Shown here in pieces: positions 26,101 to 33,901 of a stretch of 64,000 bases of DNA; position 1 is the first letter of the stretch; each line of letters starts with the position of its first letter. Position numbers and translations under genes: made by a program. The stretch lies in the NCBI RefSeq assembly GCF_013204855.1, contig NZ_JABMKZ010000004.1:372001-436000 (forward strand), given 5' to 3'. The notes beneath the pieces were generated by a model. It was not told the origin of the DNA and searched no databases. It worked only from the letters and a program-made list of their open reading frames with translations. The DNA comes from Paenibacillus alba (lineage in GTDB: Bacteria; Bacillota; Bacilli; Paenibacillales; NBRC-103111).

Positions 26101-26256
26101 TGATCCGTTGGCCGTTGGCGGTCCTTCATAGAAGACGAAGTTTGGTTTGCCTTTCCGATGTTCGATCGACTGATGGAACGTGTTATTTTGTTTCCACTGC
26201 TCAAGAATGCGCAGCTCGCGGGTTCTCGCTTTTTCTTTGACATCAACTTTTCTCAT
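23176..26256 (-). CDS. ileS: Isoleucyl-tRNA synthetase, type 2 (eukaryote-like)
   Basis: A 1026-aa class I synthetase that charges tRNA-Ile. The HIGH motif is GSPHIGHVLGRVVKD (about residue 50) and the KMSKS loop is GQKMSKSKGNGIDPWE (about 595). The CP1 editing domain lies between them and the anticodon-binding domain and C-terminal extension follow. The N-terminal pattern KPNFVFYEGPPTANG followed by AGWDTHGLPVELGVQ and the length mark the second IleRS clade shared with eukaryotes and MupA, many of whose bacterial members tolerate pseudomonic acid. A bacterium may carry it instead of or beside a type 1 enzyme, which is not visible here. AGGAG lies 12 nt before ATG 26256. Expression is controlled by the T-box leader upstream. 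Confidence 0.93.
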   Translation of the reverse strand: MRKVDVKEKARTRELRILEQWKQNNTFHQSIEHRKGKPNFVFYEGPPTANGSPHIGHVLGRVVKDFICRYKTMSGYQVVRKAGWDTHGLPVELGVQKQLGISGKQEIEKYGVAEFVEKCKSSVFEYEKQWRELTEAIAYWTDMDNPYVTLENDYIESVWHILSVVHKKGLLYKGHRVSPYCPDCQTTLSSHEVAQGYEDVKDLSATVKFKSKIGDEIFLAWTTTPWTLPANIALAVNKDLDYVKVKQNDEVYIVAKRLAEKLFKQDYAILSEHKGSEFVGIPYEPPFGYIHPTKGHIVVDADYVMDTSGTGIVHIAPAHGEDDYRTARQHELDFVNVVNLAGRYQDQISDFADRFVKDCDVDIVKYLSERNLLFSKERYEHSYPFCWRCKSPLLYYAMESWFIKTTAIKEQLIENNKKIEWYPSHLRDGRFGKFLEELVDWNISRNRYWGTPLNVWLCGDCGSEYAPGSHKELRDKSITPIDESLELHKPYIDAVKLRCSCGGVMERTPEVIDVWFDSGSMPFAQYHHPFGDEAEFNEQYPADMICEGIDQTRGWFFSLLAVSTLFNGKSPYKSVLSTGHVLDENGQKMSKSKGNGIDPWEIINEFGTDAFRWALLADSAPWNSKRFSKQIVAEAKSKLIDTINNTHAFYALYAEIDQYNPEDHPYHKSENELDRWIISRLNSTLQLVIKGLEINDFLNPAKQIEVFVDELSNWYIRRSRDRFWGSDMNVDKVSAYQTLREVLLTLSRMIAPFTPLIAEDMYGNLGGEGSVHLADYPRVSESAIDEELESEMGIARQIVELARNIRNETGIKTRQPLSEMFISLSSKFDLSRFEDIIKDEMNLKEIRVERNDSGFVDYNVKLNLKAAGKKYGKFVNPLQNHLKTLDALETKQVIDNGFLKVAIDGEELQVELDELLVEKQAKAGFASASNNQITVTLNTLITEELKQEGLVREMIRAIQDYRKKLELPIDKRVHLVLDVQSPLKEALERYQHILQENVLLASVRLEKVADMESFTIGDNQFQLHME

Positions 26257-26317
26257 GATTAGGCTACACTCCTCTATTTACGTAATGGGTTAGTTCGGGA
26301 CACGTGTTAAGGGAAAA

Positions 26318-26615
26318 CAAAAAAATCCCGCCCCGTAAGGGACGAGATTACATCTCGCGATACCACCCTAGTTCCGTATGACCATCCACTTATGATCATT
26401 ACAGCTCCTCATACTACGTACTAACATACGTGGCCCTTTTAACGGCGGGATCCCGGGGCAGCTTACTCAGAAACTTTCAGCTTTCCTTCTCGGAGAGGAT
26501 TTTCGGCTAGGATTTGCATATTGGCTTTCAGCTCATGGCCAACTCTCTGGGAAGCAAATGGATTAGCGTACTCGTTCTCGTTAACGAATTTGATTAATGA
26601 TAAGAACATTTAGTT
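26318..26615 (-). promoter_or_regulatory. T-box riboswitch leader of ileS
   Basis: The minus-strand leader has the landmarks of a T-box. An AGTA-type motif (GAACGAGTACGC) and an apical CCAGAGAGTTGG/GCTGAAAGCC region lie in stem I. A GCAAATCC bulge contains AUC (Ile) as the likely specifier. The T-box AGGGTGGTATCGCG (26369-26356) has a UGGU bulge that fits the A73-CCA end of tRNA-Ile. The terminator AATCTCGTCCC-ttac-GGGGCGGGATTTTTTT follows (26349-26318), with the competing antiterminator formed by the T-box region. Uncharged tRNA-Ile should allow readthrough into ileS. Confidence 0.9.
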
Positions 26616-26621
26616 AATACA

Positions 26622-26650
26622 TTTTTACACTAAGATCTAAAGAATGTCAA
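26622..26650 (-). promoter_or_regulatory. Promoter of the T-box/ileS transcript
   Basis: A consensus -35 TTGACA (26650-26645) and a -10-like TAAAAA (26627-26622) are separated by 17 bp, just upstream of stem I. Confidence 0.6.
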
Positions 26651-26703
26651 CTTTATTTCACTATTTTTTTCAAGCAGCTTTCTCGGCATGCTAGCTACCT
26701 GCG

Positions 26704-28740
26704 TCAAACAATTTCCTCAAGCTCATACAGCGATGCTTCTCTGTTGCGGATCACTCTTCGCAGAAGAGCAGCCATGTCACGCGTGATATCTCCTTTTTCG
26801 AAAAACACTTGCACCGCATCGCGCTCCGCTTGAACCGCTATCCAGTGAAGTTCTCTGCGGCACTCGTCGAACGAGCGGTCCTTACGCCGCGAACCGATCG
26901 TGTATCTGCGCAGCCTGTCCAACATCTGACGGTAGTACTCGAGCACACCTTCTGTCGCTTCATCGCTCTGAAGAGCGCAGCGCTCGGAGAACTCGTCGAC
27001 AACGGCTTGGCTGCATTGCATTTTCAGCGTGCGGAGTGCTGTCATATCAGGCTCGCTAATACCGGAAACTACGCTCGGTTGGCGGACGAACACGATCATT
27101 TTCAACCGGCGCCAAAGGGTTTTGAGGATAACTTTGCCCAAATCCAGCTTATTAGCCAGAATGAGCTCAACCTGCTCCAGCATGTTCAAATAATAATTGG
27201 CCTGCTCGCGGCTGACTTGTCCGCTTTCCAGACGATCATTGACATATTTGCGCTCAATACCTAACGCCAGCAGGCGCATCCCTGCTTCTTCCTGCCGGGA
27301 ACGCGGCAGACGTTTCGTTTTGCCATCCTTTTGGCCGAGCTGCTGCATCATCAGTTTGTAATCGCTGATCACCGTGCTCACAGCCATCTCGTTCTCTTCG
27401 TTGCTCGTTTTCTGCAGGGCTCGAACCGCCGCCCCCATGACTTCAATCTGCCACTCCCGTTCCAATCTTTCTTTTTCGGCATCATCGGTTGTGCTTTTCT
27501 TCTTGGCAAGCAGCGGAAGAACAATACTAGCCGTAAGCAGCGACAACAAGATGACGGAAGACGCAAGGAAAATAATAAGATCTCGTTGCGGAAACGGATC
27601 GCCATTTTCGAGCAAGAGCGGAATAGAGAACGCACCGGCCAATGTAACTGCGCCGCGCACGCCTGAAATAGAAGTTAACGTTAAGATACGCAGGCTTGGC
27701 ACCTCGTTGCTTTTGTTCCCGAACCAACGTCCCCCTCTAGAGAATAGAAACGTCCATACAAACCGCAGCACCAACAGCATGGCATAAATAAGTACGGCAT
27801 ACCCAATGACTTTGAAATTATCAAAAGCCGGATCGCTCAGAATCGTCCGAGATACGTCTGGGATTTGCAGACCTAAGAGAACAAAGACCAATCCATTCAG
27901 GACAAATAAAATAACGGACCAAGTCGGATTCGATACGCTCTTAAGATTCGGCATCGTAAATGGCATCCGTTCATTCTCAATCGCATGCACAAGTCCTCCG
28001 GCTACGGCGGCAAGGATGCCCGACACGCCAAGCTCCTCAGCGATCAAATAAAGCAGGAACGGTGTAAGAATTTGCAGCAGCATATGCATCGTCTCATCCT
28101 CGAGCCCTGCCCGCCGCAAGAGATGGCGAAGACCCACGATGAGAAAGGCGACTATCGCCCCAACGAGCAAACCGCCGATCGATATGACGAGGAAGCTGAA
28201 GCTTGCCTTCGGCAGCGAGAATACGCCGGTAACTGCCGCAGCGATAGCGAATTTGAACGCAACGAGACCCGAGGCATCGTTCATCAAGGCTTCCCCTTCA
28301 AGCAGCCGTTTCAAGCTGCGCGGAAGATGGATGCGACCGGCAAGGGAGCCTACCGCTACGGCATCCGTTGGAGACAAGATGGCAGCAAGTCCGAAAGCAG
28401 CGGCCAGTGGAATCGAAGGAATCAGCCAATGGACACTATATCCCACAACACACACAGTGATGAAGACGAGACCGACGGCAAGCAGCAGAATTGGAGCCCG
28501 TAATCTCCACAGCTCATCGCGCGGCGTGTGCTTGCCATCGTTATACAAGAGCGGGGCAATGAACAGAATGAAGAACAATTCCGGTTCCAGATGCAGGTGA
28601 ATACCTAACGGAACGACCACCAGACTGGCACCCAACACAATTTGGATAAGGGGAACGGGAATGAACGGAACGAATCGGTATAAGACATTGGATACGCCAA
28701 TTAGAACCAACAGCATGAGAATGATAATAAATACTTCCAA
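26704..28740 (-). CDS. nhaK: Monovalent cation/proton antiporter, CPA1 type (NhaK-like)
   Basis: A 678-aa membrane protein. About 12 helices fill residues 1-420, with the CPA1 motifs AILSPTDAVAVGSLAGRI and LEGEALMNDASGLVAFKFAI (ND being the ion-binding pair), and SISGVRGAVTLAGAFSIPLL. A charged cytoplasmic tail of about 250 residues follows. The length and the start LEVFIIILMLLVLIGVSNVL match Bacillus NhaK/YvgP, which exchanges Na+, K+, Li+ or Rb+ for protons. TTG 28740 behind GGAGGG is preferred because homologues begin at this helix; the frame is open to 28791. The tail may sense pH or cell state. It appears monocistronic. Confidence 0.85.
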   Translation of the reverse strand: MEVFIIILMLLVLIGVSNVLYRFVPFIPVPLIQIVLGASLVVVPLGIHLHLEPELFFILFIAPLLYNDGKHTPRDELWRLRAPILLLAVGLVFITVCVVGYSVHWLIPSIPLAAAFGLAAILSPTDAVAVGSLAGRIHLPRSLKRLLEGEALMNDASGLVAFKFAIAAAVTGVFSLPKASFSFLVISIGGLLVGAIVAFLIVGLRHLLRRAGLEDETMHMLLQILTPFLLYLIAEELGVSGILAAVAGGLVHAIENERMPFTMPNLKSVSNPTWSVILFVLNGLVFVLLGLQIPDVSRTILSDPAFDNFKVIGYAVLIYAMLLVLRFVWTFLFSRGGRWFGNKSNEVPSLRILTLTSISGVRGAVTLAGAFSIPLLLENGDPFPQRDLIIFLASSVILLSLLTASIVLPLLAKKKSTTDDAEKERLEREWQIEVMGAAVRALQKTSNEENEMAVSTVISDYKLMMQQLGQKDGKTKRLPRSRQEEAGMRLLALGIERKYVNDRLESGQVSREQANYYLNMLEQVELILANKLDLGKVILKTLWRRLKMIVFVRQPSVVSGISEPDMTALRTLKMQCSQAVVDEFSERCALQSDEATEGVLEYYRQMLDRLRRYTIGSRRKDRSFDECRRELHWIAVQAERDAVQVFFEKGDITRDMAALLRRVIRNREASLYELEEIV

Positions 28741-29097
28741 ACGGTGTCCCTCCATGACATGACAGGCTGCCAAAGCTATCCCTTTAAGCACCTGTTGGTG
28801 ATATGTATTCGTGTAGTTCTCTTCAGGATATTTTTACTAAATCCTATTATATCATGATCCACTCTACTCTGTTCAATGGCGCAAGCTCATCTATTTTCAA
28901 CTGAACTGTTACTACACAGGTAAAAAAAAGGCACTTGACGAAACATTCTTTTAATGTGATAGTTATACAATCATCTAATTGACTAATGTAAAGGGGTTGT
29001 TCATCGTGTTATAGCTGTTCAGATTCTAGATGCCTTATTACAGCAATTTTCTTTCACATTTGTGAAATTACATGATATTTAGGAGATGAATTTAAAC
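28741..29097. other. Intergenic region between nhaK and the MFS gene
   Basis: About 357 bases hold the divergent promoters. One recognisable element is the palindrome at 29052-29067. TACAATCATCTAATTGACTA (28967-28986) is AT-rich and dyad-like, as MarR sites often are, but I cannot assign it. No gene was seen. Confidence 0.4.
29052..29067. promoter_or_regulatory. Perfect palindrome upstream of the MFS gene
   Basis: TTTCACA-TT-TGTGAAA ends 30 bp before the start codon. It is the inverse arrangement of Rex/CRP-like half-sites. The regulator is unknown; its position would suit a repressor. Confidence 0.45.
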
Positions 29098-30306
29098 GTG
29101 GTTAATTCTAAATCTTTCATCATTTACATCCTCGCCTTCGGCATCTTTGGTATCATCAATACCGAAATGGGTGTTATCGGCATTTTACCGCAGATTGCCC
29201 AGCAATTCGGCATCAGTGTCTCACAAGCAGGATTGCTTGTCAGTCTTTTCGCCTTAGCTGTAGCAATTTCCGGTCCATTCATGCCTTTATTGTTCTCAGG
29301 TATCAATCGCAAGAATGCCATGCTATTGGTACTCGGCCTGTTCGTCATCGCCAACGTAGTTTCTGTTTATGCGCCTAACTTCACTGTACTCTTAATAGCT
29401 CGTGTTGTACCTGCCTTCCTGCATCCTGTTTACTTCTCCGTTGCTTTTGTAGCTGCTGCCAATACGGTCAGCAAAGAACAAACCAGCAAAGCAATTTCCA
29501 AAGTATTTATGGGGGTTACCGCTGGAATGGTCATTGGCACACCGATCACTTCTTATATTGCGGACATCGTATCGCTTCATGCCTCACTCTGGTTTTTCGC
29601 CGTGGTCAATGCGATTGCCTTTCTGAGCATTCTTGCTTTCGTCCCCTCCATGCCGGTGAAAGAAAGACTTTCTTACGGGCAGCAGTTAAGTGTTTTGAAA
29701 AAACCGCTTGTCTGGTTAAGCATTGTGACGGTCATCTTCATAAATTCAGCGATGTATGCCGTCTATAGTTTCTTTGCAGAGTACCTGGACACAGTTACTC
29801 AAATGTCAGGAAAGCAAATCAGTCTTATGTTAGTTTTATTCGGTATTACTGGTATTGCAGGCAATCTGCTGGCTGGCAAGCTGCTTAGCAATAAAGCGAA
29901 AGCTACCGCTCTTGTGTATCCATTTATCTTTGCCGCCATATATCTACTTGTCTTTTTCTTAGGCAGTTTCTCTCTCCCAATGACGATTATTATTGCGGTA
30001 TGGGGCGTTCTTTTCACCCTAGGACTTAATATTTCGCAATATTGGATTACTTCTGCGGCTCCGGAAGCACCTGACTTCGCTAATGGGTTATTTGTTTCTT
30101 TCGCTAATCTGGGTGTAACCATTGGTACATTCATTGGTGGATCCTTTATTGCAGGAATGGGAACTCAGCATGTGATTTGGAGCGGCTTACTGTTCCTGGT
30201 GCTTGGCTTAGTGTCTATTATGCTAAGAACTGTGCGTTACAATCCCCAAAAAGTAGATCTGGTTAATAAAAAACGTCATCTCAGCGTTGATATCGATCCC
30301 AGCTGA
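29098..30306 (+). CDS. MFS exporter, DHA1 type (AraJ/PbuE-like)
   Basis: A 402-aa membrane protein with 12 predicted helices. The helix 1-2 region is FIIYILAFGIFGIINTEMGV then IGILPQIAQQFGISVSQAGL, typical of the DHA1 group that includes sugar efflux (AraJ) and purine efflux (PbuE) proteins. The start is uncertain. ATG 29086 is directly joined to AGGAG with no spacer, so GTG 29098 is preferred. It is a single gene, followed by an IS-end-like word and repeat element D. The substrate cannot be predicted. Confidence 0.8.
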   Translation: MVNSKSFIIYILAFGIFGIINTEMGVIGILPQIAQQFGISVSQAGLLVSLFALAVAISGPFMPLLFSGINRKNAMLLVLGLFVIANVVSVYAPNFTVLLIARVVPAFLHPVYFSVAFVAAANTVSKEQTSKAISKVFMGVTAGMVIGTPITSYIADIVSLHASLWFFAVVNAIAFLSILAFVPSMPVKERLSYGQQLSVLKKPLVWLSIVTVIFINSAMYAVYSFFAEYLDTVTQMSGKQISLMLVLFGITGIAGNLLAGKLLSNKAKATALVYPFIFAAIYLLVFFLGSFSLPMTIIIAVWGVLFTLGLNISQYWITSAAPEAPDFANGLFVSFANLGVTIGTFIGGSFIAGMGTQHVIWSGLLFLVLGLVSIMLRTVRYNPQKVDLVNKKRHLSVDIDPS

Positions 30307-30310
30307 TTTT

Positions 30311-30328
30311 GGGGCTGTCCCATAAGCC
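30311..30328 (+). repeat. Solo IS-end-like word
   Basis: GGGGCTGTCCCATAAGCC resembles GAGGTTGTCCTATAAGTG (22367-22384) beside the IS1182 remnant. It is probably an isolated terminal repeat left by excision or decay. Confidence 0.35.
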
Positions 30329-30373
30329 AAGTTTCTGTTTAGCATCGATCGTTCGGTCACCTGATAGTAAAAA

Positions 30374-30551
30374 CCTGCAAAAGCGCAGGAATTTCCGACA
30401 AACTTGGTTGAAAAATGAGAATGCCTGCAATTGTGCAGGCATTTTCATCATTTCTCAGCCTCTATTGCCCTCTATTGCAGAAAAAATGCATTATCGCAGG
30501 AATTTGCCCCCAACAGATGAAATCAAGCCAAAAAAGATGCACATTCGCAGG
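30374..30551 (-). repeat. 178-bp four-unit repeat element, copy D (reverse orientation)
   Basis: Read on the minus strand the units are CCTGCGAATGTGCATC (30551-30536), CCTGCGATAATGCATT (30500-30485), CCTGCACAATTGCAGG (30439-30424) and CCTGCGCTTTTGCAGG (30389-30374). Spacings are 51, 61 and 50 bp, as in the forward copies. It lies between the MFS gene and the ArsR gene. An additional half-unit CCTGCACAATCACAAT follows at 30574. Confidence 0.85.
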
Positions 30552-30755
30552 CTTTTCCTCTTTCATAAAAAAGCCTGCACAATCACAATCGCTTTTCCTC
30601 ATAACCGCACCAGTCAGGTGACAACCAACTGCACCGATTCATCCCTAATCGACTCGGGTGGAGAGAAATTTTTGAGCACATATGGTATGATGATGATAAA
30701 AATGTATCGTTTTGCTTCTATAAGAACACATGTCACATGAAGGGAGTTTTTCAGA

Positions 30756-31034
30756 ATGACAATCCTATCCGACCAACAGTTCTCGAGAATATCACGTGCT
30801 TTGGCTGAACCCAGGCGCTATCAAATGCTCAAAGAAATCGGTGCCGCAACCGAGCCTCTTCCTTGCAGTACGCTGCATCTGAGCCACCCCGTGAGCGCTG
30901 CAACTATCTCCCATCACATTAAGGAATTGGAGACAGCAGGCTTGGTTCAATGCCTTCGTGAAGGCAAATTCATGAGCCTCGTACTCGAACACGACGTTCT
31001 ACGTGCTTATGTAGATAAGCTTGCGGAGATTTAA
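30756..31034 (+). CDS. ArsR-family winged-helix regulator
   Basis: A 92-aa regulator. The fold runs from [20 protein letters not shown] through the recognition region [20 protein letters not shown] to the wing [16 protein letters not shown]. No paired Cys motif for metal sensing is present (one Cys near residue 37 and one near 71), so it is probably not an arsenic or heavy-metal sensor. AAGGGAG lies upstream of the ATG. The MFS gene begins 105 bp downstream on the same strand and is the likely target. Confidence 0.85.
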   Translation: MTILSDQQFSRISRALAEPRRYQMLKEIGAATEPLPCSTLHLSHPVSAATISHHIKELETAGLVQCLREGKFMSLVLEHDVLRAYVDKLAEI

Positions 31035-31139
31035 TTGCGAATAGACGTATATCTTTCCTAATCCCTTTCCATGATAAGAGAGGGTGTAGGAACAAATCAT
31101 CTATCACAATAAATATGGAACGAATGGGATGAACCGCGT

Positions 31140-32480
31140 TTGAATGATAAAATTGTAATGCCGATATGGACGTTTGGACTTTTCATCGTTGTCATGAACA
31201 CGACCATGTTCAATGTGTCTATCCCCAGCATCATTCATGATCTGCATATTTCTGCTGATCTTGGCTCATGGATAATATCTAGCTATTCTCTGGGTTATGC
31301 CTTATCTACTGTTATTTATAGCAGGCTCTCGGACATCATCTCGATTCGTCGGTTATTGACTGTGGGGCTATTGATTCTTGGACTTTCATCCATCTTTGGC
31401 GTTTTTGCAGCTGATTTTCAGACGTTGTTAATCGCGAGGATTCTGCAATCCGCCGGGGCGGGAGCAATGGCAGGATTAGGACTTGTATTGGCCAGCCGAT
31501 ATATCCCCATTGAACGGCGCGGTCGAGCCATCGCCATGATTTCGGCTGGCAGCGCAATGGCATTTGGGCTGGGCCCGATTGTAGGAGGCTTAATCAGCGA
31601 ATACTTTGGTTGGAATGGGCTGTTCGCGGTCACGTGTTGTGTACTTGTTGTCCTTCCCCTCCTCTTGCGCCTGCTGCCCAAGGATAGTCAGCTACAAACA
31701 GCCAGCTTTGACATTTGGGGCGCTGCATTAACCATCGTTCATACGGTAACACTGCTTACCGCAGTAACCCAGCAATCCTTTGTTTGGCTCGCTCTCAGTA
31801 TTCTTTCGTTTATTTTGCATGCTTGGCACTTAAAAAGAAAAAAAGAGACTTTCATCAACCTCGACCTGCTCAAAAAAACAGACTACAGAAAGCTCTTAGT
31901 CGTTGGTTTTTGTATTCTGGTGCTGAATTTGGGGAATTTATTCCTCATGCCCTTGGTGCTTGCCAGTCTATTCGCCAAATCGGCGATGACCATTGGACTA
32001 ATGATCGCCCCTGGTGCCATTTTCTCGGCAATCATGACGCGTTTTGTTGGGAAATGGATTGATCGCTATGGCAATTTGCGGTTTTTGCTGATCGGCCATG
32101 TCGTTCTGACTGCTGTGCTACTATTTTTTTCAATCTTGCTTTCATATTCACCAACAGTCATTCTTATTGGCTACCTCTTTTTCTCACCTGCTTTTTCTGC
32201 AACGATGGCATCGTTAAATAATGAAGCCTCTCGCATTCTGCCCAGAACGCAGATCGGCTCTGGCATGGGTCTCCTCCAGCTGATTCAGTTTTTCGGCGGC
32301 TCCATCTCGGTTGCTGTATGCGGATTGCTGCTTGAGCACCAAAAAAACAGACCGCCTGTTGAAGCTTTCCGGCACGTTTATGAGCTTCTGTTTCTAGTAA
32401 GCTTGTGCTCCGTGTTAATGTTGTTATGGTATAGAAAAACATCCTCACTAGAGTCTCTACCGATTAATCAAACCCCATGA
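31140..32480 (+). CDS. MFS drug exporter (TetL/DHA2-like)
   Basis: A 446-aa membrane protein. The first helices read FIVVMNTTMFNVSIPSIIHD and SYSLGYALSTVIYSRLSDII, and motif C is SAMAFGLGPIVGGLISEYFG. These are features of drug/proton antiporters. It has about 12-14 helices and is slightly short for a 14-helix member. Initiation at TTG 31140 has only a weak GGATGA site; ATG 31158 is an alternative. It is probably controlled by the ArsR-type regulator directly upstream. Confidence 0.82.
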   Translation: MNDKIVMPIWTFGLFIVVMNTTMFNVSIPSIIHDLHISADLGSWIISSYSLGYALSTVIYSRLSDIISIRRLLTVGLLILGLSSIFGVFAADFQTLLIARILQSAGAGAMAGLGLVLASRYIPIERRGRAIAMISAGSAMAFGLGPIVGGLISEYFGWNGLFAVTCCVLVVLPLLLRLLPKDSQLQTASFDIWGAALTIVHTVTLLTAVTQQSFVWLALSILSFILHAWHLKRKKETFINLDLLKKTDYRKLLVVGFCILVLNLGNLFLMPLVLASLFAKSAMTIGLMIAPGAIFSAIMTRFVGKWIDRYGNLRFLLIGHVVLTAVLLFFSILLSYSPTVILIGYLFFSPAFSATMASLNNEASRILPRTQIGSGMGLLQLIQFFGGSISVAVCGLLLEHQKNRPPVEAFRHVYELLFLVSLCSVLMLLWYRKTSSLESLPINQTP

Positions 32481-32494
32481 AATGATAAAAAAAC

Positions 32495-32525
32495 AAAACC
32501 ATCGCACCCACAGCGATGGTTTTTC
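32495..32525. terminator. Bidirectional terminator between the MFS gene and the ger operon
   Basis: AAAACCATCGC-acccaca-GCGATGGTTTTT, with A- and T-runs on opposite sides, can end both convergent transcripts. Confidence 0.9.
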
Positions 32526-32545
32526 GCATGATTGACCTTGCTGCT

Positions 32546-33643
32546 TTACGGATGCGGAAAGCTGCGTTTTCGTCTAATCCAAGACACGACAAGAAGCATC
32601 AATGGCAGGAATAAGGTGAAAATAAGAGAAAACGGCGCCCAATTTCTTCCTAAGTAGTCATTAATATAAATGGTATTGGGGTAACACATTAATGAGAGCA
32701 CAATCATTCCCAAAGCCAGTGGGGCAATGAGCGGTTTCTCATCCTTTATGTTCAGTATTTGAACAAAGCCCAGCAAAGAGGCGTGGAAGGTCAAGACAAT
32801 TTTGATGAAAATGGACAGCACCCAGATTGAGATTAAAATGCCTTCCACCCGCTCAAGAAAATGACCGATGCTTATATTTTTGGCAAGTGTGTAAGCCGGA
32901 AATAGTTGGTTAGTCGTTAACGCTTCACCAAGAACGGCAATACTGCCAACAGTCGTAATAAAAAGAATGGCTCCGCCAACTCCTATCCCAGCTGTGAAAC
33001 CGCTTCTGAGACCACGCATTTTGGCGACAAATGGATAAAACATCAGCAGAACGCTCATCTCCTGCAAGCCGTAAAATGAGAATCCACCACGCAGAATCGG
33101 TTTGACGCCATATTCCATAACGGGTAGAAAGTTATTCATGTTGAATTTAGGCAGCAGCGGCACAATAAGCAGCAGAAATAAAATAATCAGCCAGGGAAAA
33201 AAGACAACAGCCGCTCGTGTATACACGACGAATCCGGATCGGACGGCCATCACGACAATAAGGGTAAACAATATTTGCAGCATCTCTATCGGAGTTTCTT
33301 GCATGATTTGGGAGGTTATGAAAAAACCTAGATCACCCATCATCAAAGAAGCAAGCAAGTAAAAAAACAATACAAAAGCTAGACAGACCGCTTTGCCAAA
33401 CCATTTGCCCAGTATGATTTCGCAGTATTGGGCCAGCGTTTGTCCTGCAAATCGCTCCCCGAGTACAACGTATAAGAAGGCATTGAGACCATTCATCCCG
33501 ATGCCAACTAAGCAAGCCAGCCATGCGTCCTGTTTGGCTTCATGAGCCAGCGCAGAAGGTGTGATAAGAATAGATGTCCCAATCATAAAGAAAGTAATGA
33601 GCACGGCAAATGAGCCTCGGCTAATGATCTCTTTTTTCTCCAC
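32546..33643 (-). CDS. Spore-germinant receptor subunit B (GerAB family)
   Basis: A 365-aa protein with ten predicted helices of the APC-type amino acid permease fold used by germinant receptor B subunits, which bind the germinant. Visible features are ISRGSFAVLITFFMIGTSIL then ITPSALAHEAKQDAWLACLV, and MNNFLPVMEYGVKPILRGGF near the middle. GTG 33643 follows AAAGGGG at 8 nt. ATG 33661, which overlaps the stop of the preceding small gene, has no site. Expression is expected in the forespore under sigma-G, which I did not verify. Confidence 0.85.
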   Translation of the reverse strand: MEKKEIISRGSFAVLITFFMIGTSILITPSALAHEAKQDAWLACLVGIGMNGLNAFLYVVLGERFAGQTLAQYCEIILGKWFGKAVCLAFVLFFYLLASLMMGDLGFFITSQIMQETPIEMLQILFTLIVVMAVRSGFVVYTRAAVVFFPWLIILFLLLIVPLLPKFNMNNFLPVMEYGVKPILRGGFSFYGLQEMSVLLMFYPFVAKMRGLRSGFTAGIGVGGAILFITTVGSIAVLGEALTTNQLFPAYTLAKNISIGHFLERVEGILISIWVLSIFIKIVLTFHASLLGFVQILNIKDEKPLIAPLALGMIVLSLMCYPNTIYINDYLGRNWAPFSLIFTLFLPLMLLVVSWIRRKRSFPHP

Positions 33644-33657
33644 AGAAAAGGCCCCTT

Positions 33658-33891
33658 TCATTGCAGTAACGAGTAAACCGCGCGGGGATAAGGCCCTAAT
33701 GCCATTTCAATCCAATCGAGTGGATTCGGCAAATTGATATTCAAGCTTTTAACGGTACTGATCACACACACCGTGAGCGTTATCATAGCCAATATCCAAA
33801 ACTCTTTGAACTTCTTTTCCTTCCACATGCGAGGGAAATCCTTCCAAAGTGTCCAAGCTAACGTAAGGAAAATCCCAATGAAAAGCAGCAT
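33658..33891 (-). CDS. Germinant receptor D-type small subunit (two helices)
   Basis: A 77-aa protein with two hydrophobic helices (MLLFIGIFLTLAWTLW and FWILAMITLTVCVISTV) separated by a basic loop (KDFPRMWKEKKFKE). Its size, two-helix form and place inside a ger operon match the D subunits (such as GerKD and GerUD) reported to modulate germination in Bacillus. It lies between the C and B genes, 10 bp after gerC, and overlaps the first possible ATG of gerB by 4 bp. Confidence 0.75.
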   Translation of the reverse strand: MLLFIGIFLTLAWTLWKDFPRMWKEKKFKEFWILAMITLTVCVISTVKSLNINLPNPLDWIEMALGPYPRAVYSLLQ

Positions 33892-33901
33892 GAGGTACTC
33901 C

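Noticed and set aside
27985..28600. Two 150-170-aa plus-strand frames
   Set aside because: They are antisense to the antiporter, with no ribosome site and shadow composition.
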